Notes: generated by a model from the letters alone, not told the origin. Numbered from the stretch's first letter, positions 16,743 to 27,186 are shown. The stretch is DNA of 64,000 nucleotides from an uncultured Algibacter sp. (GCA_947502405.1 CANMZT010000001.1:62001-126000); one strand, 5' to 3'. Numbers and translations are program-made.

Positions 16743-17987
16743 ATGTTTAAATTTTTATTCGACAGAGATACATGGCAAGAAGTTTTTGATAGCTTTAGTA
16801 AAAACAAACTAAGGTCTATCTTGACTATGGTAGGTGTCTGGTGGGGGATTTTATTACTTATTGGGCTTTTAGGTTCAGCACGTGGTTTAGAAAATTCTTT
16901 TAATCGTTTGTTTGGAAGTTTTGCTACCAATAGTGTATTTGTTTGGGGGCAAAGTACGAGTAAACCCTTTAAAGGTTTTCAAGAAGGCAGGCAAGTATCT
17001 TTATCATTAACCGATGCAAAAAAAGTTGAAGAAAACGTAGAAGGTATAGAATTTTTGGTACCAAGAAATCAAAACCAAGCGAGTGTAGTCAGAAACTTTC
17101 TGTCTGGTAATTTTGGTATCAATGGTGATTACCCATTGTTAGACCAAGTTCAAAAGAAGAAACTTATTCATGGCCGTTTTATTAATCAAAATGATATTAA
17201 TGATAATAAGAAGGTAGTTGTTATTTCTGAAGACGCTTACAAACAACTTTTTGAAAAAGATGAAATGCCTATTGGAGAATATATTGAAATTAATAAAATT
17301 AATTTTAAAGTTATAGGCATGTTTGAAAATGGTAACGTAAATATGGGTCCCACTTCCGATATGCATATCCCTTTTACCACATTTCAGCAAATATATAATC
17401 AAGGTGACCAAATAGGTTGGATGATGATTACAGGAAAGCCTGAATACGATATCAAACAAATCGAAGAAGACGCTAAATTACTACTAAAAAACCTCAATAA
17501 AATCCATCCTAAAGATAAACGAGCCTTTGGTAGTTTTAACCTAGGAAAAGAATTTGATAAAGTCACAGGGTTTTTAATTGGTATGCAGTTTTTAACCTGG
17601 TTTGTAGGTATAGCTACTTTAATTGCTGGGGTTTTTGCTATTGGTAACATTCTTTTAATTACGGTAAAAGAGCGTACCAAAGAAATTGGTGTACGCAGAG
17701 CCTTAGGAGCAACACCTTTTGAAATTAAAAGACAAATAGTTGTTGAAGCGGTTTTTTTAACCATAGTAGCAGGACTATTTGGAATTATAACTGGAGGTTG
17801 GATTTTAATTGGGCTAGATGCTGCATTTGGGCAAGGTGATGATGCTACAATAGTTAACGCATCCGTGTCAATAGGCGTTGTATTTATTGCTCTAGTTATC
17901 CTAGTTATTTTAGGGACTTTAATAGGGTTAATACCAGCATTTAAAGCTACTAGTGTAAAACCAATAGAAGCATTAAGAGAAGAATAA
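16743..17987 (+). CDS. ABC transporter permease, FtsX/MacB type (second)
   Basis: A 414-residue permease with the same layout as the previous gene: first membrane segment at about residues 20-45, a periplasmic MacB-type domain, and three C-terminal segments with the coupling motif KERTKEIGVRRALGAT. It begins 1 base after the preceding stop. The adaptor gene follows after 12 bases. Together with the first permease it likely makes an asymmetric pair in the inner membrane. Confidence 0.93.
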   Translation: MFKFLFDRDTWQEVFDSFSKNKLRSILTMVGVWWGILLLIGLLGSARGLENSFNRLFGSFATNSVFVWGQSTSKPFKGFQEGRQVSLSLTDAKKVEENVEGIEFLVPRNQNQASVVRNFLSGNFGINGDYPLLDQVQKKKLIHGRFINQNDINDNKKVVVISEDAYKQLFEKDEMPIGEYIEINKINFKVIGMFENGNVNMGPTSDMHIPFTTFQQIYNQGDQIGWMMITGKPEYDIKQIEEDAKLLLKNLNKIHPKDKRAFGSFNLGKEFDKVTGFLIGMQFLTWFVGIATLIAGVFAIGNILLITVKERTKEIGVRRALGATPFEIKRQIVVEAVFLTIVAGLFGIITGGWILIGLDAAFGQGDDATIVNASVSIGVVFIALVILVILGTLIGLIPAFKATSVKPIEALREE

Positions 17988-17999
17988 ACAATCAAAAAA

Positions 18000-19115
18000 A
18001 TGAACAAAACAGTAAAAATTATTTTAGTATTAGTTGCTATCATAGCACTAGCATTTGTTTTAAAGTATTTTAAAGATGCTAATTCAAAAGATGTGGTTGA
18101 TTATAAAGTGGAAGAGCCTTTTTATACATCAATAAACACCAAGGCTGTAGCAACAGGGAAATTGAACCCTGAAGAAGAGATTGAATTAAAACCACAGATT
18201 TCAGGGATTGTAGATAAAATTCTTGTAGAAGAAGGCGATAAAGTAAAAAAAGGAGACTTAATTGCTACCATTCGTGTGGTGCCAAATGAGCAAAATTTAG
18301 TTGCTTCAAAAGGAAGAATATCTACTTCTAAATTGTCTTATGATAATGCAAAAGTATTATATGATAGAAATAAGGCCTTATTTGAAAAAGGGGTAATATC
18401 CCAACAAGATTTTGAAAACAGTGAGCTGTCTTTTAATCAAGCAAAGGAATCTTTAGCCCAAGCGCAAAATGATTATCAAATCATTAAGCGAGGTTCTATT
18501 TCTGGAGGAAGTGCAGCAAACACAAATATTATAGCCCAAATACCTGGAACTATTTTAGAGATTCCTGTTCGTGAAGGTGATCAAGTTATACAAAGTAACA
18601 ACTTTAACGCAGGTACAACTATTGCAACTATTGCTGATATGAGTTTAATGATTTTTGAAGGAAAACTTGATGAAGCAGAAGTAGGTAAAGTTCAAGAAGG
18701 AAAAGATATAAAAGTGCTATTAGGTGCTATTAATGATAAAGAGTTCCCTGCTAAATTAACTTTTGTTGCTCCCAAAGGAATAGAAGAAAACGGAGCAGTA
18801 CAGTTTACAATAAAGGCAGATGTTACGATTGATTCTATTACAAATATTAGAGCTGGTTACAGTGCTAATGCAGAAATTGATATTGAAGCTAAGGATAGTG
18901 TTTTGGCAATTAGAGAAGCGCTATTACAGTATAATAGAATTACCGAAAAGCCTTTTGTTGAAATTGAGCAGGAAGATGGAAAATTTAAAAAGGAAAATGT
19001 TGAGTTAGGTTTATCCGATGGTATTAATGTAGAAATAATCGAGGGTGTTAAAGAAGGCGATAAAATTAAAGTTTGGAATAAAGCATCAAAAGATAACGAA
19101 GATGATGAAGACTAA
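18000..19115 (+). CDS. Efflux periplasmic adaptor subunit (HlyD/MacA family)
   Basis: A 371-residue membrane-fusion protein. An N-terminal anchor (about residues 5-23) is followed by a lipoyl-like half domain (PQISGIVDKILVEEGDKVKKG), a coiled-coil hairpin (about 105-160, with repeated N/Q/L heptads), the second lipoyl half (IPGTILEIPVREGDQV) and beta-barrel domains. It bridges the ABC permeases and TolC. The stop is 1 base before a possible TolC start and overlaps the alternative TolC starts, so the two are coupled. Confidence 0.93.
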   Translation: MNKTVKIILVLVAIIALAFVLKYFKDANSKDVVDYKVEEPFYTSINTKAVATGKLNPEEEIELKPQISGIVDKILVEEGDKVKKGDLIATIRVVPNEQNLVASKGRISTSKLSYDNAKVLYDRNKALFEKGVISQQDFENSELSFNQAKESLAQAQNDYQIIKRGSISGGSAANTNIIAQIPGTILEIPVREGDQVIQSNNFNAGTTIATIADMSLMIFEGKLDEAEVGKVQEGKDIKVLLGAINDKEFPAKLTFVAPKGIEENGAVQFTIKADVTIDSITNIRAGYSANAEIDIEAKDSVLAIREALLQYNRITEKPFVEIEQEDGKFKKENVELGLSDGINVEIIEGVKEGDKIKVWNKASKDNEDDED

Positions 19116-20559
19116 TATGAAATTAACGAGCTTATATATAGTCCTTTTTTGTTCGATGTTGTCTTTTTCGCAACAGAAAAAATGGACGCTTCTAGAATGT
19201 GTTAATTATGCATTAGAGAATAATATTTCTATACAACAAAGTGAATTAGATGTTCAGTTAAGTGAATTAAACAAAAAAGATGCTATTGGTAATTTTCTAC
19301 CTACGGTAAATGCCTCAGGGAATCACTCATGGAACATTGGTTTAAACCAGAATATTACAACTGGTTTGTTAGAGAATTTAACAACCCAATTTACTTCTTT
19401 AGGTGTGTCATCTAATGTCACAATTTATAATGGTTTAAGAAATATGAATCAGTTGCATCGTTCTAATCTTGAAATATTGGCTAGTCAGTACCGCCTTTCA
19501 GATATGAAAGATGATATTTCGCTTTTAATAGCAAACTCATTTCTTCAAATTTTATTTAATAAAGAACAGCTTAAAATTCAAAAAGCACAGTATGAAATTA
19601 CTAGTCAAGATTTGAAGCGAACAGAAGAACTTGTTGAAGCTGGTGTGTTGCCTAGAGGCGATGCTTTAGAGTTAATAGCCACTTTGTCTTCCCAAGAGCA
19701 ACAAATAGTTAATACTGAAAACACATTATTATTGTCTAAAATTAGTTTAGCGCAAACATTACGTATTGATGATTATCAAAGTTTTGATACCATGGATGTT
19801 GAATATGATGTGCCTTTAACCACAATTTTGGAGGAGTCTCCAAAGATTATTTTAGAGAAAGCAAAAGAAAGACGATACGATCTAAGAATTGCAGATGCTA
19901 ATGTTAAACTAGCAGAGTACGATTTAAAATTGGCTAAAGGTAATTTGCAGCCTTCCATAAGTGGGTTTTACCGTTATAATACACGTGCTTCTTACAGTGA
20001 TAGAGTTTTGGGCATAGAAAGAACACCAGATGGTACAAATACTGCAATTGGTTTTGTTGAAGGAACTGGACAGACTGTATTGTCACCAAATTTTACTACT
20101 GACAGAATTATTGCAGGTCCAGATGATATACTAAGTCAGTTTAGTTTAAACGACGGACATAATTTTGGCGTTAGTTTAAACATCCCCATCTTAAATGGTT
20201 TTTCAGCAAAAAACAATGTCCAGCGAAATATGGTTAATTTGGAGCGTACTAAAAATCAATATGACCAAACGCAATTAGACTTAGAGACAGAAGTTTATCA
20301 AGCCATGAATGATGCCAGAGGTGCTTTAACAGCTTATGAAGCGGCATTAAAAACAGAAGAGGCTAGAAGAGAAGCTTTTAACTACGCAAAAGAACGTTAT
20401 AATATTGGCTTGTCTAATTCTTTTGATTTTAGCCAATCTCAAGCTCGATATGAGCAGTCACAGAGTGAGGTAGTGAGAACGAAATATGACTATATTTTTA
20501 AGTTGAAAGTGTTGGAGTTTTATTTCGGAATTCCAATTACAGACCTAGGTCAAAATTAA
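19105..20559 (+). CDS. TolC family outer-membrane efflux protein
   Basis: A TolC-like outer-membrane channel for the exporter encoded just upstream. The open frame reaches back to a GTG at 19045, but the signal peptide (KLTSLYIVLFCSMLSFSQ) places the true start at ATG 19102, 19105 or 19117; I chose 19105. The mature protein has the repeated helical-hairpin layout of the family, with two similar halves (the region after CVNYALENN and the region after RRYDLRIADANVKLAEYDL) and a central barrel part. Length of about 484 residues is typical. It ends the operon. Confidence 0.92.
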   Translation: MKTNMKLTSLYIVLFCSMLSFSQQKKWTLLECVNYALENNISIQQSELDVQLSELNKKDAIGNFLPTVNASGNHSWNIGLNQNITTGLLENLTTQFTSLGVSSNVTIYNGLRNMNQLHRSNLEILASQYRLSDMKDDISLLIANSFLQILFNKEQLKIQKAQYEITSQDLKRTEELVEAGVLPRGDALELIATLSSQEQQIVNTENTLLLSKISLAQTLRIDDYQSFDTMDVEYDVPLTTILEESPKIILEKAKERRYDLRIADANVKLAEYDLKLAKGNLQPSISGFYRYNTRASYSDRVLGIERTPDGTNTAIGFVEGTGQTVLSPNFTTDRIIAGPDDILSQFSLNDGHNFGVSLNIPILNGFSAKNNVQRNMVNLERTKNQYDQTQLDLETEVYQAMNDARGALTAYEAALKTEEARREAFNYAKERYNIGLSNSFDFSQSQARYEQSQSEVVRTKYDYIFKLKVLEFYFGIPITDLGQN

Positions 20560-20632
20560 TCGTATTGTTTTAAACTTTGGTTTTAATAAGAAAGTTTAAG
20601 ACTTTTACACAGATAACCTATAACCAATTACA

Positions 20633-21307
20633 TTGGCATATATTTTAAGTTTAGAGACCGCTACAACCAATTGCTCTGTATCGCTTTCAAAAGATGGTAA
20701 AACCATAGTTTTAAAAGAGGGTAACGATAAAAGTTATTCACATGCCGAAAGACTTCATGTTTATATAAATGAAGTTTTAAAAGAGGCTAAGATATCTTCA
20801 AGTAGTTTAGATGCCATTGCGGTTAGTAAAGGCCCTGGTTCTTACACTGGTTTGCGCATTGGGGTTTCGGCAGCTAAAGGTTTGTGTTTTGCTTTAGAGA
20901 AACCTTTAATTTCCATTCCGACTTTAGATGCTTTGGCTCATCAAGTAAATATTGAAGAAGGTATTATAGTCTCTATGCTTGATGCAAGACGTATGGAAGT
21001 ATATTCTGCTATTTATAATTCAAATTACAAGCAAATACGAGAGACCCAAGCTCAAATATTGGACGAGAACTCGTTTAGTGACTATCTGGAAAAAGGAAAA
21101 GTTTATTTTATTGGAAATGGTGTTGAAAAAACAAAGATTATAATCAAGCATCCAAATGCATATTTTATTGAAGATAAATTCCCATCAGCTAGTGAAATGA
21201 GTATGTTATCTTATAACAAATATAAGTTGGGAGATACTGAGGATGTAGCCTATTTTGAGCCGTATTATTTAAAAGATTTTGTGGCTTTAAAGCCCAAAGA
21301 AAAATAA
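20633..21307 (+). CDS. tsaB: tRNA threonylcarbamoyladenosine biosynthesis protein TsaB
   Basis: TsaB works with TsaD and TsaE to place threonylcarbamoyl on A37 of ANN-decoding tRNAs. The 224-residue protein has the actin-like fold motifs ILSLETATTNCSVSL at the start and SKGPGSYTGLRIG, the classic TsaB signature. It lacks the metal-binding histidines of TsaD, as expected. The start is TTG at 20633; no nearby ATG would keep the first beta strand. It ends before a terminator shared with the convergent mscS gene. Confidence 0.95.
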   Translation: MAYILSLETATTNCSVSLSKDGKTIVLKEGNDKSYSHAERLHVYINEVLKEAKISSSSLDAIAVSKGPGSYTGLRIGVSAAKGLCFALEKPLISIPTLDALAHQVNIEEGIIVSMLDARRMEVYSAIYNSNYKQIRETQAQILDENSFSDYLEKGKVYFIGNGVEKTKIIIKHPNAYFIEDKFPSASEMSMLSYNKYKLGDTEDVAYFEPYYLKDFVALKPKEK

Positions 21308-21332
21308 ACTACTAATCATATAAATTAATAAA

Positions 21333-21366
21333 AAAGCCTTTCAATTTTTTAAGATTGAAAGGCTTT
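21333..21366. terminator. Bidirectional terminator between tsaB and mscS
   Basis: A perfect 13-bp stem AAAGCCTTTCAAT (21333-21345) with ATTGAAAGGCTTT (21354-21366). It has A-rich and T-rich flanks and lies between two convergent genes. Confidence 0.8.
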
Positions 21367-21391
21367 GAATATTTATATAAAAAGGGATTAA

Positions 21392-22222
21392 TTAACCTTC
21401 TTTATGTATTTCCACACTGTGTGGATAAGGAATTTCAATACCGGCAGCATCAAGTGCTATTTTACATTTTTCAATAGTACCAAAGTATACATCCCAGTAA
21501 TCTGCAACTGTAGCATATGGTCTAACAGCAAAATTAACAGAGCTATCTGCTAATTCAGATACATTTACAGAAGGAGCAGGATCTTTTAAAACCTGAGGGT
21601 TATCGGTTAATACTTTCATTAAAACATCTTTTGTTTGTTTAATATCAGCATCATAACTTACACCTATTGTTAAGTCTACTCTCAATTTACCCTCTGTTGT
21701 ATAATTTGTAATATTTCCGTTGGAAAGTGCTCCATTAGGTATTATAACTTCTTTATTAGTAGGGGTTACTATTTTAGTTGTGAAAATTTCTATTTCTTTC
21801 ACTACTCCCAATTCTCCTTGAGCTTCAATTAAGTCTCCTATTTTAATAGGTTTAAAAATCATTAATAGAACGCCACCAGCAAAGTTTCCAAGAGAGCCTT
21901 GAAGTGCCATACCAATAGCTAAACCAGCAGCAGCTAATATAGCGGCAAAAGATGTGGTTTCTACCCCTAGAGTACCAAGGATAGTTAAAATTAGAATAAT
22001 TTTAAAAACCCAGCCTAATAAATTGATTAAAAACTTTTGTAGGCTTTCATCATAATTCTTTTTAGACATTACTTTGGATAATCCCTTTATTATTTTTTTA
22101 ATAATCCACGAACCAATAATCCATATAAGAATAGCTCCAACTATTCTGGGGCCATATTCTTTAATAAATTCCATGCCAGTTTCAAGCCACTGTTGCGGGT
22201 CTGTGTTTTCTAGATTTTCCAT
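21392..22222 (-). CDS. Mechanosensitive ion channel family protein (MscS type)
   Basis: A 276-residue small-conductance mechanosensitive channel that releases solutes on osmotic down-shock. Three membrane segments lie at about residues 20-42, 65-85 and 88-120. The pore helix motif is AGLAIGMALQGSLGNFAGG, and the MscS beta domain follows (IKIGDLIEAQGELGVVKEI, IPNGALSNGNITNY). Length is that of the basic E. coli MscS form. It is expressed from the - strand near DUF1304 but with a 44-base gap. Confidence 0.95.
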   Translation of the reverse strand: MENLENTDPQQWLETGMEFIKEYGPRIVGAILIWIIGSWIIKKIIKGLSKVMSKKNYDESLQKFLINLLGWVFKIILILTILGTLGVETTSFAAILAAAGLAIGMALQGSLGNFAGGVLLMIFKPIKIGDLIEAQGELGVVKEIEIFTTKIVTPTNKEVIIPNGALSNGNITNYTTEGKLRVDLTIGVSYDADIKQTKDVLMKVLTDNPQVLKDPAPSVNVSELADSSVNFAVRPYATVADYWDVYFGTIEKCKIALDAAGIEIPYPHSVEIHKEG

Positions 22223-22266
22223 AAATTTTAGTTTTTGTAAGTATGTTTTAAATGATTAATTAATTT

Positions 22267-22620
22267 TTAATTTAAGCAAAAAAATAAAGCTATGATTGCA
22301 GGAACACCTTGCACTAAAAACAATTTTATTTGCTTTGTAGAATAAGACCCGTAAATACCTGCAATAGTCACGCAAATTAAAAAGAAAATAGCTATTTTTT
22401 TATCATGAGTAATTATCGAGTAAACTAAACCAGCAGAAAGAAAACCATTGTAGAGCCCTTGGTTTGCTGCTAAAACCTTTGTGTCTTGAGCAAATTCCTT
22501 AGATTTTAACCCAAATGTTTTAATGCCTTTTTTAGTTGTCCATAAAAACATCTCTAAAATCATAAAGTAAAAATGCTCTAAGGCAACAAATGCTATTAAA
22601 ATGATTGTAATTAAATTCAT
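22267..22620 (-). CDS. DUF1304 family membrane protein
   Basis: A 117-residue protein with four predicted membrane segments and the DUF1304 features of an [15 protein letters not shown] segment at the start and the [13 protein letters not shown] block in the middle. Function unknown. Its start overlaps the end of the upstream DUF255 gene by 4 bases, so they are in one operon. Confidence 0.88.
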   Translation of the reverse strand: MNLITIILIAFVALEHFYFMILEMFLWTTKKGIKTFGLKSKEFAQDTKVLAANQGLYNGFLSAGLVYSIITHDKKIAIFFLICVTIAGIYGSYSTKQIKLFLVQGVPAIIALFFCLN

Positions 22621-24722
22621 TTTTTTAAAAATTTAATAGCATCATTTACTTCAGAAACAGGTAGCTTACAAGCTTTATTAACACAAACATAAATGAGTGT
22701 GTTGTCAGGATTGTATCTATTTTTTAGTAAAGCCATATTGTTTTCAGATGTACTTCCAGCAATAAGCATGTTAGGAATATAATTTTGATTTAGTTGTTTT
22801 ATTTTTTCTTTTGCATCTTTCCCAACTATAGCAACTTCATAATAGGGTTTTGTATAATTCAGCATTAAATCAAACCAATTTGAATATCCCGAGGGGTATG
22901 CTTGCATTTCTGGTTTCACATTATTAAGCATCGTCATAGCTGTTTTACTGAAGTGTTCATTATCAAAATAATGTGATAACTTAAATAGATTTTTAGCCAT
23001 GATTGAATTACTAGCTGGAATTACATTATCATTATACTCAATACTTCTTGAAATTAAAGAAGCATCTTCATTGGAGGTAAAAAAGAACATATTACTCGAT
23101 TCATCAAAGAAGTGGTTGAATGTATAGTTTGCTAAATCTCGTGCAGTATTTAGCCATTTTTCATTCAAAGTATTTTCGTAAAGTGCTATTAAAGCATTAA
23201 TAGTTGTGGCATAATCTTCTAAATAACCATTAATACTACTCACTCCATTTTTGAAATTATGATTCAATCCACCATCTTCTCTTAATTGACTATTTAAAAT
23301 GAAGTTAGCATTCTTTTCCGCGGAAGCGAGATAATCTTCATTTCCAAATACCCGGTAAGCATCTACATAACCTTTAAGCATAATAGCATTCCAAGAGGTA
23401 AGCGTTTTATCGTCTAACCTAGGTTTTGCTCTTTTGTTACGCGCTTTTAAAAGGATGGTTTTCCATTTATTTTTCTTGTCTTCCAATAAGATTTTTGAAA
23501 GTTTATATTTTTCTATGATTTTGGTATCATCATCTTTTCTAATTAACACATAATTATCATGCTCCCAGAAACCATAGCTATTAACGTTATAGTAGTCTGA
23601 AAACAATTCAAAATCTTCTTGTAAGAGCGTTTTTAGCTCGTCTTTATTCCACACGTAAAAAGCACCTTCTTCTAGTTCTCCATTTTTAGTATTACTATCA
23701 GCATCTAAGGACGAGTAAAAAGCACCATTACTGGCAGTCATATTGTTTTTTATATAATTTAAAGTTTCTTCAACAGTATTTTTATATAATTCGTTTTTAG
23801 AAACCAGATAAGCATCTGAATATAGACTTACTAATTGTCCATTATCATAAAGCATTTTTTCAAAGTGAGGTACATGCCATTTATCATCAACCGAATATCT
23901 TGAAAAGCCACCACCAATCTGATCAAAAACACCACCGTAAGCCATTTTTTTGAGTGTTAAATTAACAAAGTTCAATAATTCATGGTCATTCTTTTGATAG
24001 GCATACCTTAATAAGAAATGATAATTATTGGGCATCATAAACTTTGGAACTCTGTTCATGCCACCAAGTTTATAGTCAAATTGTTTTGACCAATTTTCAA
24101 TAGCATCTTCAATAAAGGATGTTTCGAAAACTGGCTCATCAGTATTTAATTTAACAACATCTAATGATTTGATACCTTCTTCTAATTTATCAGCATATTC
24201 TTGAAGTCGTTTTGGGTCCTCACTATATAGTTTGGAAATCTGTTCTAAAGCATCCATCCATTGCGCTTTTTTGAAATATGTACCTCCCCAAACAGGCCTA
24301 CCATCAGGTAAAGTAATAACGTTTAAAGGCCACCCACCACTACCTGTCATTAACTGTACGGCATTCATGTATACTTGATCTACATCAGGTCGTTCTTCTC
24401 TATCAACCTTTATATTGATGAAGTTTTTATTCATTACTTGAGCTACAAGGCTATCTTCAAAACTTTCATGTTCCATAACATGGCACCAATGGCAAGCAGC
24501 ATAACCAACACTAATAAGCATGAGTTTGTTTTCGGTTTTTGCCTTTTCAAGTGTAGTGTCATTCCATGGGTTCCAATCAACAGGATTGTGTGCATGCTGT
24601 AAAAGATAAGGGCTAGTTTCATTCACAAGCGCATTGGTATATTGATGTTTCATGACTTCTGAATTTTGACCTTTACAGCCAATAATAAGAATGAAAAAGA
24701 TGAGTAGAGATAGGTGCTTCAT
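22617..24722 (-). CDS. Thioredoxin-domain DUF255 protein (YyaL/SSP411 family), lipoprotein
   Basis: A 701-residue protein of the family known as DUF255, YyaL or spermatogenesis-associated protein 20. Residues about 28-190 are a thioredoxin-like domain with the family's CxxC ([16 protein letters not shown]) and the GWPLNV block. The remainder is an alpha/alpha-barrel like that of glycoside hydrolases and epimerases. Here a signal peptide ends in IIGCKGQ with a lipid cysteine at residue 16, so this form is exported; many relatives are cytoplasmic. The function of the family is not established. DUF1304 follows with a 4-base overlap. Confidence 0.92.
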   Translation of the reverse strand: MKHLSLLIFFILIIGCKGQNSEVMKHQYTNALVNETSPYLLQHAHNPVDWNPWNDTTLEKAKTENKLMLISVGYAACHWCHVMEHESFEDSLVAQVMNKNFINIKVDREERPDVDQVYMNAVQLMTGSGGWPLNVITLPDGRPVWGGTYFKKAQWMDALEQISKLYSEDPKRLQEYADKLEEGIKSLDVVKLNTDEPVFETSFIEDAIENWSKQFDYKLGGMNRVPKFMMPNNYHFLLRYAYQKNDHELLNFVNLTLKKMAYGGVFDQIGGGFSRYSVDDKWHVPHFEKMLYDNGQLVSLYSDAYLVSKNELYKNTVEETLNYIKNNMTASNGAFYSSLDADSNTKNGELEEGAFYVWNKDELKTLLQEDFELFSDYYNVNSYGFWEHDNYVLIRKDDDTKIIEKYKLSKILLEDKKNKWKTILLKARNKRAKPRLDDKTLTSWNAIMLKGYVDAYRVFGNEDYLASAEKNANFILNSQLREDGGLNHNFKNGVSSINGYLEDYATTINALIALYENTLNEKWLNTARDLANYTFNHFFDESSNMFFFTSNEDASLISRSIEYNDNVIPASNSIMAKNLFKLSHYFDNEHFSKTAMTMLNNVKPEMQAYPSGYSNWFDLMLNYTKPYYEVAIVGKDAKEKIKQLNQNYIPNMLIAGSTSENNMALLKNRYNPDNTLIYVCVNKACKLPVSEVNDAIKFLKK

Positions 24723-24751
24723 TTCTCAAAGTTAGCGAATTTTAAGCATAA

Positions 24752-24780
24752 AAAAAGCGTTCTATAATAGAACGCTTTTT
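24752..24780. terminator. Stem-loop terminator between dodecin and DUF255 genes
   Basis: A perfect 13-bp stem AAAAAGCGTTCTA (24752-24764) with TAGAACGCTTTTT (24768-24780). On the - strand it follows the dodecin stop by about 20 bases and precedes the DUF255 gene. Confidence 0.8.
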
Positions 24781-24800
24781 GTTTAATTTCAAAGTGAAAT

Positions 24801-25001
24801 TTATTTTACTTCAAATGTAATTTTTACGTTTACTCTAAAGTCTGAAATCTCACCGTTATCTACGCTAGCACTTTGGTCTTGTACGTATACTGAACGGATG
24901 TTTTTTACACTTTTTGAAGCTTCTTTTACAGCTTTCTTTGTTGCGTCTTCCCAACTTTTTTCAGAGTTAGCTAAAATTTCAATTACTTTTAATACTGCCA
25001 T
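24801..25001 (-). CDS. Dodecin family protein
   Basis: A 66-residue protein of the dodecin family, small dodecameric shells that store or buffer flavins (or CoA in some lineages). The pattern is typical: VIEILANSEKSWEDA near the start and a C-terminal strand FRVNVKITFEVK, with Trp17 in the position used for flavin stacking. It is flanked by a terminator downstream and stands about 90 bases from the NifU-domain gene. Confidence 0.93.
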   Translation of the reverse strand: MAVLKVIEILANSEKSWEDATKKAVKEASKSVKNIRSVYVQDQSASVDNGEISDFRVNVKITFEVK

Positions 25002-25092
25002 GATTATATATTTTAAATTAATATTAAGAAAGACTCCTTTTTTTAGAAGTAGTTTTTTTTTGACACCTAAAAATACAAAAAGTCACCGATGT

Positions 25093-25998
25093 TTAGCCGT
25101 TTATAGCTTCTACAGTTTCAACTTTTCCAGGAAGCATTTCTTTGAGCATGTTTTCAATGCCACTTTTTAAAGTGTAAGTTGATGATGGACAACCACTACA
25201 TGCACCTTGTAGTAAAACACTAACATTTTTTTCGTTAGAATCATAAGAAATGAACTGGATATTCCCGCCATCACTTGCTACAGCAGGTTTAACGTATTCT
25301 TCTAGAATGTTTACAATTTCTTTTGAAGTATCGTCAAGCGCTTCAAAGTTACTATCCTTTTGGGCTGAGGTTTTTTGCAATGTTTCTGCAGCTTCTGGTA
25401 AAACAATATCCTTTCCGCTTTCAATGTATTGTTTGATATACTCTCTAATTTCTATAGTGATTTCTTGCCATTCTGTAATATCATATTTTGTAATAGAAAC
25501 GTAGTTTTCATCTACAAATACACTTTTTACAAAAGGAAAGTGAAAAAGTTCAGTTGCTAATGGGGAATATTTTGCTTCTTCAATAGAGGTAAACTCATAA
25601 AGAGCAGTAACTAATTTTTTATTAGCTACAAATTTCATTACTGATGGGTTTGGAGTGCTTTCTGCATAAACAGTTACAGGAACTTTTTTTTGTGCTTCAG
25701 CAGCATCTTCAACAACAATTCCTCCATCATTTAAATACGCTTCAATTTGTTCTGCAACTTCATCTTGTACATCTTTCCACTCAACAATATTATAACGTTC
25801 TACAGCAATAAAATTACCAGAAATGTAAACTTTCTTTACAAAAGGTAAGTAGAACAATTGTTGAGCTACAGGAGATGATTTTGCTTCATCAATATTATTA
25901 AACTCAAAACTTTGATGTTTCGTGATAAACTGGTTTACCTCGAATTTTATTATGGAATTATTAGACGTTTCTTGCACAGAAACCTTGAAAGTGTTCAT
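25093..25998 (-). CDS. NifU-domain Fe-S scaffold protein with two N-terminal Nfu domains
   Basis: A 301-residue Fe-S cluster carrier. The C-terminal NifU domain (about residues 220-301) contains GACSGCPSSTYTLK, whose two cysteines bind the cluster at a dimer interface. Before it lie two similar Nfu N-terminal domains in tandem (about 1-97 and 107-200). Both end with a block like FVKxVxIxxNxIxxxxYxIxEW, but only the second keeps the usual TPNP motif. The protein likely passes clusters to target enzymes. It is transcribed alone or with dodecin. Confidence 0.93.
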   Translation of the reverse strand: MNTFKVSVQETSNNSIIKFEVNQFITKHQSFEFNNIDEAKSSPVAQQLFYLPFVKKVYISGNFIAVERYNIVEWKDVQDEVAEQIEAYLNDGGIVVEDAAEAQKKVPVTVYAESTPNPSVMKFVANKKLVTALYEFTSIEEAKYSPLATELFHFPFVKSVFVDENYVSITKYDITEWQEITIEIREYIKQYIESGKDIVLPEAAETLQKTSAQKDSNFEALDDTSKEIVNILEEYVKPAVASDGGNIQFISYDSNEKNVSVLLQGACSGCPSSTYTLKSGIENMLKEMLPGKVETVEAING

Positions 25999-26173
25999 TT
26001 TAGCTAATTTTTTACAAAAATACTAAAAGAAAACTATAGATATCCATATATTTGAGTATTGTTGACTTTATTAAAAGGTCAGAAAGATAAAGGCTAACTT
26101 TATCTTTTTTATGTGTAATTTTTTAAGAATCAAGACGTTTGTATTAAAACCAAACCTACTTGGGAAAAAGTTT

Positions 26174-27184
26174 ATGAAATTAAAAAATATCATTTTTGCA
26201 GCAATAGTAGTTATGTTTACTAACATGGCTACATCTCAAGAAGGTTTGCCAATTTATACTGATTATCTTACTGATAATTATTATTTAATTCATCCATCTA
26301 TGGCTGGAGTTGCGAATTGTGCTAAGGTTAGAATTACAGGACGCCAGCAATGGTTTGGACAGGATGATGCACCTAAACTTTTAACAATGAGTGTTAATGG
26401 TAGAGTAGGTGATTCACAATCTGGTATTGGAGGAATACTTTATGCAGATAAAAATGGGTTTCATTCTCAAAAGGGAGCCTATTTTACATATGCGCATCAT
26501 TTAATGTTTTCAAGAAGCGAAGTAGATTTAAATATGTTGTCATTTGGATTAAGTGCAGGTTTTGTACAATATCAATTAGATGAAACTACTTTTTTAAATG
26601 GAGCACCAATTCAGGATGATTTAATTAGTGGTACTGTTGAAAACGAAACTAACTTTAATGTAGATTTAGGTTTTTCGTATCATTATCTAGATTTTTATGC
26701 CCACGTTACTGTAAAAAATCTTTTAGAGAATGCAGGTATTAACAGAGATACCCAAATCACAAGTAATTTAAGACGTTTTTTGGTTTCTACTGGATATGTT
26801 TTTAACAAGTTTGGAAGTGAATGGAGCTATGAACCTTCAGTCATGTTCCAATACAGAGATTTAACAAAAGAAGCGGCTATTGATGTTAATGCTAAAGTCT
26901 ATAAACAAATGGATTTTGGTAAACTTTGGGGGGGACTATCATACAGACAAAGTTTGGATGGTGCAGAATTTATAACAAGCTCTAATGCTGTAAGTAGTCA
27001 AAAGCTTCAACAAATAACACCTATACTTGGGGTTAATTATAATAATTTTATGTTTGCCTACAACTATACGTATCAAATGAATGATGTGGTATTTACAAGT
27101 GGAGGTTTTCATCAAATAACATTAGGATATAACTTTAACTGTAGACGAGAGAAGTATGCATGTAATTGTCCTGCAGTAAACTAA
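26174..27184 (+). CDS. PorP/SprF family type IX secretion system membrane protein
   Basis: A 336-residue outer-membrane protein of the PorP/SprF family, which is involved in T9SS export or in attaching cargo at the surface. The open frame extends back to 26111, but ATG at 26174 starts a proper signal peptide (KLKNIIFAAIVVMF, cleavage after ATSQ). The usual early motif YLTDNYYLIHPSMAGVANC is present, followed by TGRQQWFG; the barrel strands end in HQITLGYNFNC. The tail CRREKYACNCPAVN is cysteine-rich. It stands alone, without a sprE-type partner or a large gliding adhesin next to it. Confidence 0.92.
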   Translation: MKLKNIIFAAIVVMFTNMATSQEGLPIYTDYLTDNYYLIHPSMAGVANCAKVRITGRQQWFGQDDAPKLLTMSVNGRVGDSQSGIGGILYADKNGFHSQKGAYFTYAHHLMFSRSEVDLNMLSFGLSAGFVQYQLDETTFLNGAPIQDDLISGTVENETNFNVDLGFSYHYLDFYAHVTVKNLLENAGINRDTQITSNLRRFLVSTGYVFNKFGSEWSYEPSVMFQYRDLTKEAAIDVNAKVYKQMDFGKLWGGLSYRQSLDGAEFITSSNAVSSQKLQQITPILGVNYNNFMFAYNYTYQMNDVVFTSGGFHQITLGYNFNCRREKYACNCPAVN

Positions 27185-27186
27185 AT

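Noticed and set aside
17399-18043. 214-residue open frame on the - strand opposite the second ABC permease
   Set aside because: Both strands are covered by a clear permease on the + strand with all motifs; the mirror product has no recognisable features.
19045-19104. Extended N-terminus for the TolC protein from GTG 19045
   Set aside because: It would put about 20 residues before the signal peptide and overlap the adaptor gene by 71 bases; starts at 19102-19117 suit better.
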